Under the pieces are notes generated by a model. That model did no database searches. It saw only the letters and a program-made list of their open reading frames with translations, and had not been told where the DNA came from. Below are positions 6,691 through 12,261 of a stretch of 12,261 bases of DNA, piece by piece. Location of the stretch: NCBI GenBank assembly GCA_032095175.1, contig DAMCZI010000075.1:1-12261 (forward strand), in the 5' to 3' direction. Every line of letters starts with the position of its first letter. Position 1 is the first letter of the stretch. A program made the translations under genes and the position numbers. The stretch is from DAMCZI01 sp032095175. Lineage in GTDB: Bacteria; Bacillota; Clostridia; Clostridiales; Caloramatoraceae.

Positions 6691-7851
6691 CTATTTCTCC
6701 AAATTTGATGTTTTAAATTTTAAAAACATTCCAACCATCAGAGATATAAATGCAAGCAGTGAAAGCGTCTTAAATAGATAAAAAACACTTACCCTTTCAA
6801 GAAGAAACCCTCCGCAAATGTTTCCAATAAATCCCCCAACTCCTGCAGCTATTGCAGTAAATGCAGTAATTGCAGTTGTTCTTGTATTAGATGGAGTTAT
6901 GTCACTTATGTATTCAAGTGTTGACATAAGATAAAAGGGAAACGTAACTCCCTGTAGTATTTGAATTCCAAGTACCATAATATAGCTTGTGCTTATTGAA
7001 TCCATGAAAAACCTGCATATATAAATTACAAGGCTCATGAGGTATACATTCAAAACACCAACCTTTTTTAATATCCTGCTTCCAAAAAAGAATACAGGAA
7101 GTTCACTCATTGCGACTATAAACCAGAGCATCCCAAGATTTGATATATCTCCTCCGGTTTTTTCTATTAGAACAGATAAATAGTTTCCATTTGCAGACAT
7201 CGAAGTATTTGCTATCGCAGCCGAAATCGATAAAAGGATAAACCTTTTGTCTCTTAATACAGCCATAACATCAGTAAAATTTATACCACTCTTGCTTGAA
7301 GTGCCGCAATAATTTATTCCCTTAAGTGCTATAACAGAAAAAGCAATAAATATAATATATGAAATAAACGCGGCATTCAAACCTGTATGCTTTATTATCA
7401 TTCCGAGAATAAGGGAAATAACAGCATATCCAATTGAACCCATAAGCCTTATTTTCCCATACTGAAGCTCATTGTTCCCTTCTATTATTTCATAGCAGTA
7501 TGCATCATTTACAGAAAGTATAGGACTCTGGAAAATCATAAAAGCAATAAGGGATAGAATAACTGGTAGAAACCCCCATACAAATATAAATGGCAGTGCA
7601 AAAACTGCACTAAATATCATTGCCATTCTTAAAGTTGATTTCTTATTTGAATATTTATCTGTTATGATTCCCCACAAGGGTTGAAAGATTACTGATATTA
7701 TAGAATTGGTTGCAAATGCTATACCAATCTCTCCATAGGAAAGTCCTCGTTTCCTAAAGTACACAGTAAAAAAGGGAAAAACACATGCAACCGCACCATA
7801 CATTATAAAATACAATATTCTTAATCTTGTCTGCAGATTATGTCTATTCAT
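6691..7851 (-). CDS. Major facilitator superfamily transporter (MFS_1-like, PPP/HcaT-related)
   Basis: The 386-residue protein has about 12 hydrophobic segments and no N-terminal extension, the usual MFS size. The N-terminal pattern (YFIMYGAVACVFPFFTVYF, 14-32; RKRGLSYGEIGI, 33-44) and the loop 2-3 motif GIITDKYSNKK (61-71, with G61, D65 and basic residues) resemble the LacY-like MFS_1 group, which includes the phenylpropionate permease HcaT and nucleoside/H+ symporters. It should be a proton-coupled transporter in the cytoplasmic membrane. The substrate cannot be predicted. The ATG is supported by AAGGAG nine bases upstream. Copy B of the two-hairpin repeat lies 69 bp upstream of the start codon, in the region where its promoter should be. 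No convincing -10/-35 pair was found there. Confidence 0.88.
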   Translation of the reverse strand: MNRHNLQTRLRILYFIMYGAVACVFPFFTVYFRKRGLSYGEIGIAFATNSIISVIFQPLWGIITDKYSNKKSTLRMAMIFSAVFALPFIFVWGFLPVILSLIAFMIFQSPILSVNDAYCYEIIEGNNELQYGKIRLMGSIGYAVISLILGMIIKHTGLNAAFISYIIFIAFSVIALKGINYCGTSSKSGINFTDVMAVLRDKRFILLSISAAIANTSMSANGNYLSVLIEKTGGDISNLGMLWFIVAMSELPVFFFGSRILKKVGVLNVYLMSLVIYICRFFMDSISTSYIMVLGIQILQGVTFPFYLMSTLEYISDITPSNTRTTAITAFTAIAAGVGGFIGNICGGFLLERVSVFYLFKTLSLLAFISLMVGMFLKFKTSNLEK

Positions 7852-7919
7852 ACACCATACTCCTTAATCGCTATTTAATACAATAAAATTCTTGCATTCT
7901 GATTTTTCAAATATTCCTT

Positions 7920-8047
7920 GAAGCTATATGTTTCGTATAAATGATTCTACATTGCTCGACCTTAAACATTTATGCGAAATCATATTCCTTGATTCATTAA
8001 TCGCACAACACCCAATGTAAAATCTTTAGTACGATTAATATAGTTTG
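7920..8047. mobile_element. Two-hairpin interspersed repeat, copy B (MITE-like)
   Basis: This 128-bp copy has the same orientation and layout as 2668-2809. Its right terminal repeat (8038-8047) reads CAAACTATAT on the minus strand; its left one (7920-7929) matches 8 of 10. Hairpin 1 (7928-7943 with 7967-7983) keeps pairing through a T-G wobble and a one-base insertion. Hairpin 2 pairs TTAATCGCAC (7997-8006) with GTACGATTAA (8029-8038). The terminal repeats, internal symmetry, lack of coding capacity and intergenic position favour a MITE-like element. It lies between the HD gene stop and the MFS gene start. Confidence 0.75.
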
Positions 8048-8205
8048 ATTCTAGGATTCTTAAAGAACCAGAATGTAATAGATTTTTGGTTTTATATATA
8101 TACTGTTTATCCAATGAATATCACTTAGATTTACTATCTGATACATATAATATCATATCATAAATTTTACAATGGCATATGAATATAAGTTTATTGAGAC
8201 ATCTT
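8048..8205. other. A/T-rich spacer downstream of the HD-domain gene
   Basis: Together with repeat copy B, this makes the 354-bp gap 7852-8205. The only structure noticed is an imperfect stem at about 8049-8074 (ATTCT, GG, TTC pairing with GAACCAGAAT around two bulged A residues). On the minus strand it lacks a following U-tract, so no clear terminator for the HD gene can be named. No coding sequence is visible. Confidence 0.6.
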
Positions 8206-9777
8206 CTATAAATTCATATACTCTTCCTTTGTATAAAAGGTTCTTGATTTAAGATATTCAGGTATATTTTTCTCTTCTTCATTTACTGTAATGTTAACAT
8301 ACTTATTTGCTACCTCAAGACAGTATGTATTTTTATTATTAGATAACATACCGATACACTTCAATCTTATCTTAATATTACTATCTAGATTGGATATATC
8401 AAATAGATTTAAGAATCTTTTACATCTTCCCTTAAATGCCTTCTCAGGATCTATACCATCAACATCATCATTATCAAAAATGAAATCCACACAGAACCAA
8501 TCATCCTTCATGTATAGATCTGTTTTACAAAATTCGTAAACATATTGTCTATTTTGATTTGCTCTAGAGGTCCTTGAAAACTCCTCCATTTCATCAACTA
8601 GTATTAAAAACTCTGAAAAATCACTAAACCCTTCTATTTTAAAGTTTTGACTTGTATGATCAGAAATCGCCTTTAGTATTTTTGTTACAGCAAAAATTTT
8701 ACAATAATCTACAGAATCATAATCAAATTCACTATTGTTCTTATATACAATTGTTTTAGTATTAAATGCACCTAATGTCTTCATCAGTAAAAATGCACTC
8801 ATAATCCCATGCTCATATTGCTCCAGATCGTTAGAAAATCTTGCATGTTCTGAAATGTCATTATAAGTATCAACTTTTACAGCACACATAGACCTTAAAA
8901 CATTTAATTCCTCCTCATTTAATTTTCCAATTTCCTTGTCATCAACCTTAAACCATTTTTCTATATCTAATCTATTATCCTTTGCTATTTCAAAATCCAT
9001 CTTAAATACTCTTTTAAATATTTGTGTTTCTGTAGGATCACTATGTCCACTAAGAACACTTGTGCTTATTTCAGTACTCATTATTTCCAAAAAGTCTCTT
9101 ATAAAATTCTGCTGTATATCTGAGTAGTTAAAATTAAATTCATCATAATCTCTTATTGAGAAATATGGAAGCACCCTTTGTACACACTTGTTTATCTTAC
9201 TTATTTTTTTAATCGGGTATCCTAGATCATGTGATAATGCAGTTATACATCTTATTGAATCATGGCTATTTAGAATTTTTATAATTTTCCCCATTTCAAC
9301 TATTGATTTATTTATTATGTCAGCATGTTGTGATTTTTCAAATATTCTCTTTATATTAGCAAACAAAGTTTCCCCAAAATCAGAACTATCACCAAAATAA
9401 GCTTTAAAATCCTCATGTCTTTTCAAATATTCACCTAGAAAATATACCCACAAACAATGCAGTGTATGATCTCTATAAAAGGAGTCCGATGCAAATATAA
9501 GTTCTTCAAAATCAACATATTCATCAAAATATGAAAATAGCTTATCATAACCCCTTTTGTCACTGTCAATATAACTCATTGCTGATTCAAAAAGAAGCTT
9601 CCAAAGATTCTTTGCATACTGTATACTTTCATTCATGTTTTCAGCATTCTCTAAGGCTATAATTTCTTTTTCAATCTTTTCTTTATATAAATCCCTTCCC
9701 TTTAAAAACATTATATTATCCAACTTCATCTGTTCTACATAAAAATCCATAACAATTTTTTCATTTACAATTCCCAT
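8206..9777 (-). CDS. HD-domain protein of unknown role (putative phosphohydrolase)
   Basis: I do not recognise the specific family of this 523-residue protein, but the HD-superfamily metal-site pattern is visible in order: YRDHTLH (101-107), LSHDLGYPIKK (181-191) with the paired H183-D184, YEHGIMSAFLLMK (321-333) with H323, KAISDHT (369-375) with H374, and LVDEMEEFSR (393-402) with D395. HD domains usually cleave phosphomonoesters or phosphodiesters of nucleotides, including signalling nucleotides. There are no membrane segments or signal peptide. Residues 1-95 are helical and charged, and 400-523 are an uncharacterised acidic tail. The ATG has GGAGGGG eight to nine bases upstream and a good promoter. 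It is a lone gene with no partner, divergent from a transporter. A deoxynucleotidase, second-messenger hydrolase or defence-related enzyme are all possible. Confidence 0.7.
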   Translation of the reverse strand: MGIVNEKIVMDFYVEQMKLDNIMFLKGRDLYKEKIEKEIIALENAENMNESIQYAKNLWKLLFESAMSYIDSDKRGYDKLFSYFDEYVDFEELIFASDSFYRDHTLHCLWVYFLGEYLKRHEDFKAYFGDSSDFGETLFANIKRIFEKSQHADIINKSIVEMGKIIKILNSHDSIRCITALSHDLGYPIKKISKINKCVQRVLPYFSIRDYDEFNFNYSDIQQNFIRDFLEIMSTEISTSVLSGHSDPTETQIFKRVFKMDFEIAKDNRLDIEKWFKVDDKEIGKLNEEELNVLRSMCAVKVDTYNDISEHARFSNDLEQYEHGIMSAFLLMKTLGAFNTKTIVYKNNSEFDYDSVDYCKIFAVTKILKAISDHTSQNFKIEGFSDFSEFLILVDEMEEFSRTSRANQNRQYVYEFCKTDLYMKDDWFCVDFIFDNDDVDGIDPEKAFKGRCKRFLNLFDISNLDSNIKIRLKCIGMLSNNKNTYCLEVANKYVNITVNEEEKNIPEYLKSRTFYTKEEYMNL

Positions 9778-9801
9778 TTATACCCCTCCAATCATAACAA
9801 A

Positions 9802-9829
9802 ATTATACCATTAATACATTACATGTCCA
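9802..9829 (-). promoter_or_regulatory. Sigma-A promoter of the HD-domain gene
   Basis: On the minus strand TGGACA (9824-9829, 5 of 6) is followed after 16 bases by a perfect TATAAT (9802-9807). A short dyad with arms CCAA and TTGG (9827-9837) overlaps the -35 region. The leader is only about 20 nt. Confidence 0.65.
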
Positions 9830-9925
9830 ATATTTGGCCTTTTTAATTATATTTACTTTTTATATTAACACCGTTAAAAATTATACATTGGTGATATAAC
9901 TAGAATGCTTTCGTACAAATGCTTA

Positions 9926-9954
9926 TTGATGAAAAATGTAGAATCATTTATACA
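9926..9954 (+). promoter_or_regulatory. Candidate promoter of the Na/Pi-cotransporter-like gene
   Basis: TTGATG (9926-9931), a 17-base spacer and TATACA (9949-9954) match four of six bases in each box. The rest of the 253-bp divergent gap contains the HD-gene promoter and no coding sequence. Other A/T-rich -10 candidates lie downstream, so the assignment is tentative. Confidence 0.35.
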
Positions 9955-10030
9955 GAATATATAGTAATTATCATGAAATTTATTATATATAATGTATTGA
10001 TTAACTCAAACTATTTGTTGGAGGAGATTC

Positions 10031-10990
10031 ATGAAGAATTTTATATTTGGGATCATTGGAGGCACTGCCCTTTTGATGTATGGGGTAGATATAATGGGAA
10101 AGGGACTGGAAAAGGCATCAGGAAGGTTTATGAAAAAAGTCCTTTCCATATTAACCGGAAGGGTTTGGAGTGCGTTTCTTGTTGGGATATTCCTTACTGC
10201 ACTGGTTCAAAGCAGTACTGCTGTAACCGTACTTACTGTTGGATTTGTCAATGCTGGGCTTATGAAGCTTTCCCAGGCAATTGGAATAATATATGGTACA
10301 AATATAGGAACCACAGTAACACCACAGCTTATGGCAGCAAGCTACAGCTTTAATATAACGGATTATGCACTTCCTGTAATTGGAGTTGGATTTCTAATAA
10401 GCAGCATATTTAAAAATAGAACCTTAAAAAGCATTGGTGAAGCTTTAATGGGATTTGGAATCATGTTTTTAGGTCTTAAGATATTGAATTCTGGTGTTCC
10501 ATATATGAAAAACAGCCTTACACTTAAGTATTTTTTCAGAGCCTATGCTTCAGTTCCTATAATTGGAATAATGTTAGGAACCGTTGTAACAGCTCTTGTA
10601 CACAGCAGCAGTGCAACAGTAGGTCTTGTTATCGTTTTAGGAGAAGCAGGGCTTTTAACCTTACCTGCTGCTATATCAATAATGCTTGGAGACAACATAG
10701 GAACCTGCATTACAGCCCAGCTTGCAAGCCTTAAAGGAAATATAAATGCAAGGAGGACTGCCTGGGCACATACTATATACAATGCTGTAGGGGTCGTAAT
10801 AGCTGCATTGGTACTTCCCCTTTTTGTAAAGCTCGTTGTTATCATAACAGAATACATACAGCCTAATGCAGGTATAAGTATAATGATAGCAAACTCTCAT
10901 ACGCTGTTTAATATCATAAGTGCAGTTGTATTTCTTCCAATAACAAAACACTATGTAAAATTCATAGAATATATAGTACAGGGGAGATAA
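10031..10990 (+). CDS. Na/Pi cotransporter family protein (short form, no PhoU domain)
   Basis: The 319-residue membrane protein contains the two inverted Na_Pi_cotrans repeats of the NptA/PhoU-transporter family. Repeat 1 has ALVQSSTAVTVL (57-68) and GTNIGTT (89-95). Repeat 2 has ALVHSSSATVGL (188-199) and GDNIGTC (220-226). The QSS/HSS motifs are the substrate and sodium-binding signatures, and NSHTLFN (288-294) is a further family motif. It probably imports or exports phosphate with sodium. Many bacterial members are 500-600 residues with a cytosolic PhoU-like tail; this one ends right after the membrane domain with a normal stop, so it is a natural short form rather than an obvious truncation. 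The ATG is preceded by GGAGGAG. A terminator stem overlaps the stop codon. Confidence 0.88.
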   Translation: MKNFIFGIIGGTALLMYGVDIMGKGLEKASGRFMKKVLSILTGRVWSAFLVGIFLTALVQSSTAVTVLTVGFVNAGLMKLSQAIGIIYGTNIGTTVTPQLMAASYSFNITDYALPVIGVGFLISSIFKNRTLKSIGEALMGFGIMFLGLKILNSGVPYMKNSLTLKYFFRAYASVPIIGIMLGTVVTALVHSSSATVGLVIVLGEAGLLTLPAAISIMLGDNIGTCITAQLASLKGNINARRTAWAHTIYNAVGVVIAALVLPLFVKLVVIITEYIQPNAGISIMIANSHTLFNIISAVVFLPITKHYVKFIEYIVQGR

Positions 10991-11018
10991 AATCTCCCCT
11001 GTAACTGCTTTTATAGTA
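10977..11018 (+). terminator. Stem-loop overlapping the stop codon of the Na/Pi gene
   Basis: A perfect stem ACAGGGGAGAT (10978-10988) with ATCTCCCCTGT (10992-11002) closes a 3-base loop and includes the TAA stop (10988-10990). The U-rich segments are slightly displaced downstream (CTTTTATAGTATTTTTATT), so termination is likely but not canonical. The convergent gene ends at 11022 and may share it. Confidence 0.65.
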
Positions 11019-11021
11019 TTT

Positions 11022-11723
11022 TTATTTGAACTGCACATCTACATTTTTATATCCTAAAGATTTCATAAAATCAGTGATTATAACTCTAGCATTGTTTTCA
11101 GCATTTTTAATTATCTCTTCTTTATTTTGTTCTTCATATTTTTTCATCTGTGTATTTATTTCTACCTTATAATCCTCAAAGGAAAGCTTGTTAAAAATAC
11201 TTTGAGTACTATCATACTCATAAACACTGTCAATAACAAGTACATTATCTAAAATTCTGCCTTTATTCAGGGTTACCTTGACTGTATCTCTGTTTACTTT
11301 CTCAAACTTTTGCAAGCTGCAGCCTGCATTTATATATGCATTGAATTTTATCAAAAATTTCTTTTCTGTAAGTGGAATCTCAACATCAAAAATTGTAGAT
11401 GCCTTTTTCATAGTTGCTATATCAGCATAATTGTATTTTACAGTCGCAAGATTACAAAGCTTCTCTATCCTTTCAGTTATAATCGTAGAATCACTCTTTG
11501 CCAAACTTCCAAATTTAATACCACCTACGGTTTTGCTTATAAAAAACAAGCAAACTATTGAAAGTACAAGAATAATCACAGTCTTTATAAAAAGTCCATT
11601 TCCTATTCTAAACCCTATTCTCCTTCTCTTATAGTGCTCACCTGAGGAATTCAAACTGCTTCCACAATTCTTGCAAAACATATCTCTACTACCATTATTC
11701 TTACCACATTGTGTACACTTCAT
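11022..11723 (-). CDS. Zinc-ribbon membrane protein with DUF4230 domain
   Basis: The 233-residue protein starts with a zinc ribbon (C3, C6, C17, C20 in two CxxC pairs), a basic linker with KRRR (32-35), and one transmembrane helix (about 44-65). A domain of about 165 residues follows that resembles DUF4230 (ITERIEKLCNLATVKYNYAD, 82-101, is the family-like opening). Topology is inferred as cytosolic zinc ribbon with the C-terminal domain outside. The function of DUF4230 is not established. I place the start at 11723, not at the upstream in-frame TTG (11804), because GGGGGG lies seven bases before this ATG and the CxxC motif begins at once, whereas the extra 27 residues are uncharged leader-like sequence without a ribosome binding site. 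It is monocistronic with its own promoter. Confidence 0.8.
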   Translation of the reverse strand: MKCTQCGKNNGSRDMFCKNCGSSLNSSGEHYKRRRIGFRIGNGLFIKTVIILVLSIVCLFFISKTVGGIKFGSLAKSDSTIITERIEKLCNLATVKYNYADIATMKKASTIFDVEIPLTEKKFLIKFNAYINAGCSLQKFEKVNRDTVKVTLNKGRILDNVLVIDSVYEYDSTQSIFNKLSFEDYKVEINTQMKKYEEQNKEEIIKNAENNARVIITDFMKSLGYKNVDVQFK

Positions 11724-11775
11724 CTTTAGTCCCCCCAAAATCGATTTGATTCCCAATATTAAGTCAAAGCTTGAA

Positions 11776-11791
11776 AATTTCCCGGGAAATT
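11776..11791. promoter_or_regulatory. Perfect 16-bp palindrome in the leader of the zinc-ribbon gene
   Basis: AATTTCCCGGGAAATT is fully self-complementary and is unusually G/C-rich at its centre for this DNA. It lies about 55 bases upstream of the ATG and 73 or more bases downstream of the -10 box. It could bind a dimeric regulator or mark a second promoter's operator. No known motif is recognised. Confidence 0.5.
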
Positions 11792-11863
11792 CTCTATTCT
11801 TCAATTATAGACATCATCCTACCATCTAATGATATACTTCATATCATTGATTTAATTGTACAC

Positions 11864-11891
11864 ATTATATCCCCCATGTGACAAGTATCAA
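11864..11891 (-). promoter_or_regulatory. Sigma-A promoter of the zinc-ribbon/DUF4230 gene
   Basis: On the minus strand TTGATA (11886-11891, 5 of 6) is followed after 16 bases by a perfect TATAAT (11864-11869). Transcription should start near 11857, giving a leader of about 130 nt with an 8-bp hairpin (AATGATAT with ATATCATT around GAAGT, about 11829-11849) and the 16-bp palindrome. Confidence 0.7.
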
Positions 11892-11920
11892 ACTTCAACT
11901 TTAATTTGTAATTTAGGTGT

Positions 11921-12006
11921 AATGTGTAGCATCTTACCCAGATTTATCTGTAATAGACCGTGAAGGCCAAGAAATATTGCTTCCATCAACTACTCCCCTC
12001 GCAAAG
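11921..12006. repeat. Right arm of the 86-bp inverted repeat (partner 1-86)
   Basis: This is the ungapped reverse complement of 1-86 with ten mismatches. On the inner side the homology ends about 30 bp from the promoter of the zinc-ribbon gene. The outer limit cannot be judged because the left arm is cut by the window edge. Confidence 0.9.
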
Positions 12007-12015
12007 AAGTTGTAA
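11923..12015 (+). pseudogene. Partial coding fragment, right copy of the duplicated C-terminal segment
   Basis: Thirty codons end in ...LAKKL and a TAA stop at 12013-12015. The peptide matches the left copy (1-84, minus strand) at 26 of 28 comparable positions. The frame is closed just upstream by TAA at 11920-11922 and has no start codon, so this is a truncated 3' gene fragment. The complete stop here suggests that the fragment is a protein C-terminus. The family is not recognised. It lies 30 bp before the REP-like hairpin and 166 bp before the transposase start. Confidence 0.5.
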
Positions 12016-12044
12016 ATTGTCCAAACCATTAGCCAAGCCTTAAT

Positions 12045-12077
12045 AAGTAACCGTCCCTAGCCCAGGGACGGTTACTT
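12045..12077. repeat. REP-like hairpin upstream of the Y1 transposase
   Basis: A perfect 14-bp stem AAGTAACCGTCCCT (12045-12058) with AGGGACGGTTACTT (12064-12077) closes a 5-base loop. Its G/C-rich ACCGTCCC/GGGACGGT core stands out from the surrounding A/T-rich DNA. Palindromes with this kind of core commonly flank REP-associated transposase genes in Firmicutes. A TTTT run follows, so it could also terminate transcription entering from the left. Confidence 0.7.
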
Positions 12078-12114
12078 TTAAACCGCCTTTATGCCACTAT
12101 TTACCACAAAAATT

Positions 12115-12143
12115 TTTACATATTAAGGAATATATACTAACAT
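12115..12143 (+). promoter_or_regulatory. Candidate promoter of the Y1 transposase gene
   Basis: TTTACA (12115-12120), a 17-base spacer and TAACAT (12138-12143) lie about 40 bases before the ATG. The -35 is good and the -10 weak. Confidence 0.4.
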
Positions 12144-12181
12144 TTGGTGAAATAATACCAAATAGAAAGGGAGGTGTTCTT

Positions 12182-12261
12182 ATGCCACGAACTGCAAGAA
12201 AAAAGACTCTAAAATCAATATTTCATGTATGTGGCAGAAGTATTAGCGAGGTTTTACTCTT
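12182..12261 (+). CDS. REP-associated Y1 (HUH) transposase, N-terminal part, cut by the window edge
   Basis: Only the first 26 codons are present. The opening MPRTARKKTLKSIFHVCGRS matches the typical start of Y1-type REP-associated transposases (basic MPRxARKK, then a first beta strand with a conserved His and Arg: FHVCGRS). These single-strand DNA nucleases nick palindromic REP sequences using a catalytic tyrosine; the HUH pair and tyrosine would lie beyond the window and cannot be checked. The usual consensus has IMxR where this protein has VCGR. The ATG is preceded by AAAGGGAGGTG. The REP-like hairpin at 12045-12077 is a plausible cognate substrate. Whether the gene is intact is unknown. 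Confidence 0.75.
   Translation, partial: MPRTARKKTLKSIFHVCGRSISEVLL

Noticed and set aside
10003..10020. Similarity of TTAACTCAAACTATTTGTT to the left end of repeat copy A
   Set aside because: About 14 matching bases in A/T-rich DNA with no further homology to the hairpins; probably chance, or at most a short remnant.
9919..10353. A 144-codon plus-strand frame overlapping the start of the Na/Pi gene
   Set aside because: It has no ribosome binding site, is rich in Cys/Trp and lies out of frame over a well-supported family protein.
11724..11804. A longer form of the zinc-ribbon protein starting at TTG 11804
   Set aside because: There is no ribosome binding site at that TTG, and the added residues precede a ribbon that has its own well-spaced ATG and GGGGGG site.
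1..12261. A CRISPR array, tRNA, rRNA or integrase-type island
   Set aside because: No regularly spaced repeats, cloverleaf-like segments, ribosomal sequence or integrase gene were seen.

Overview
The window is AT-rich, has strong GGAGG-type ribosome binding sites and sigma-A promoters with A/T-rich spacers, and encodes a gene set (NhaC, M42 peptidase, YitT, DUF4230, DedA-PAP2) typical of low-GC Firmicutes. It looks like chromosomal DNA of a Clostridium-like member of the Clostridia. This assignment rests on composition and gene families only. There is no rRNA, tRNA or CRISPR array.

Layout from left to right. Bases 1-86 are one arm of an 86-bp inverted repeat whose other arm is at 11921-12006. 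Translation shows that the arms are two copies of the same short coding fragment. Then come a TIM-barrel sugar phosphate isomerase/epimerase-like gene (91-900, -), divergent nhaC (1232-2650, +), and a convergent M42 aminopeptidase gene (2843-3838, -). A DedA-PAP2 fusion gene (4102-5403, +) converges on a yitT-family gene (5471-6334, -), which has its own promoter, a long leader and an intrinsic terminator inside the leader. Further right are an MFS transporter (6691-7851, -), an unrecognised HD-domain protein (8206-9777, -), a divergent Na/Pi-cotransporter-like gene (10031-10990, +), and a zinc-ribbon/DUF4230 membrane protein (11022-11723, -). At the right edge are a perfect 14-bp REP-like hairpin and the first 26 codons of a REP-associated (Y1) transposase.

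Every gene appears to be a single transcription unit: neighbours are divergent, convergent or separated by promoters and terminators, and no operon is visible. The common theme is membrane transport and envelope maintenance (Na+/H+ antiport, phosphate or other anion, drug or sugar export or uptake, undecaprenyl-lipid recycling). The sequence does not show that these genes form one pathway.

The most unusual parts are non-genic. A roughly 130-140 bp two-hairpin repeat with short terminal inverted repeats occurs twice (2668-2809 and 7920-8047), and all its base substitutions are transitions. The yitT leader has the architecture of an attenuator or riboswitch. The inverted coding fragments at the two ends suggest that the segment is bracketed by copies of the same mobile or duplicated unit.
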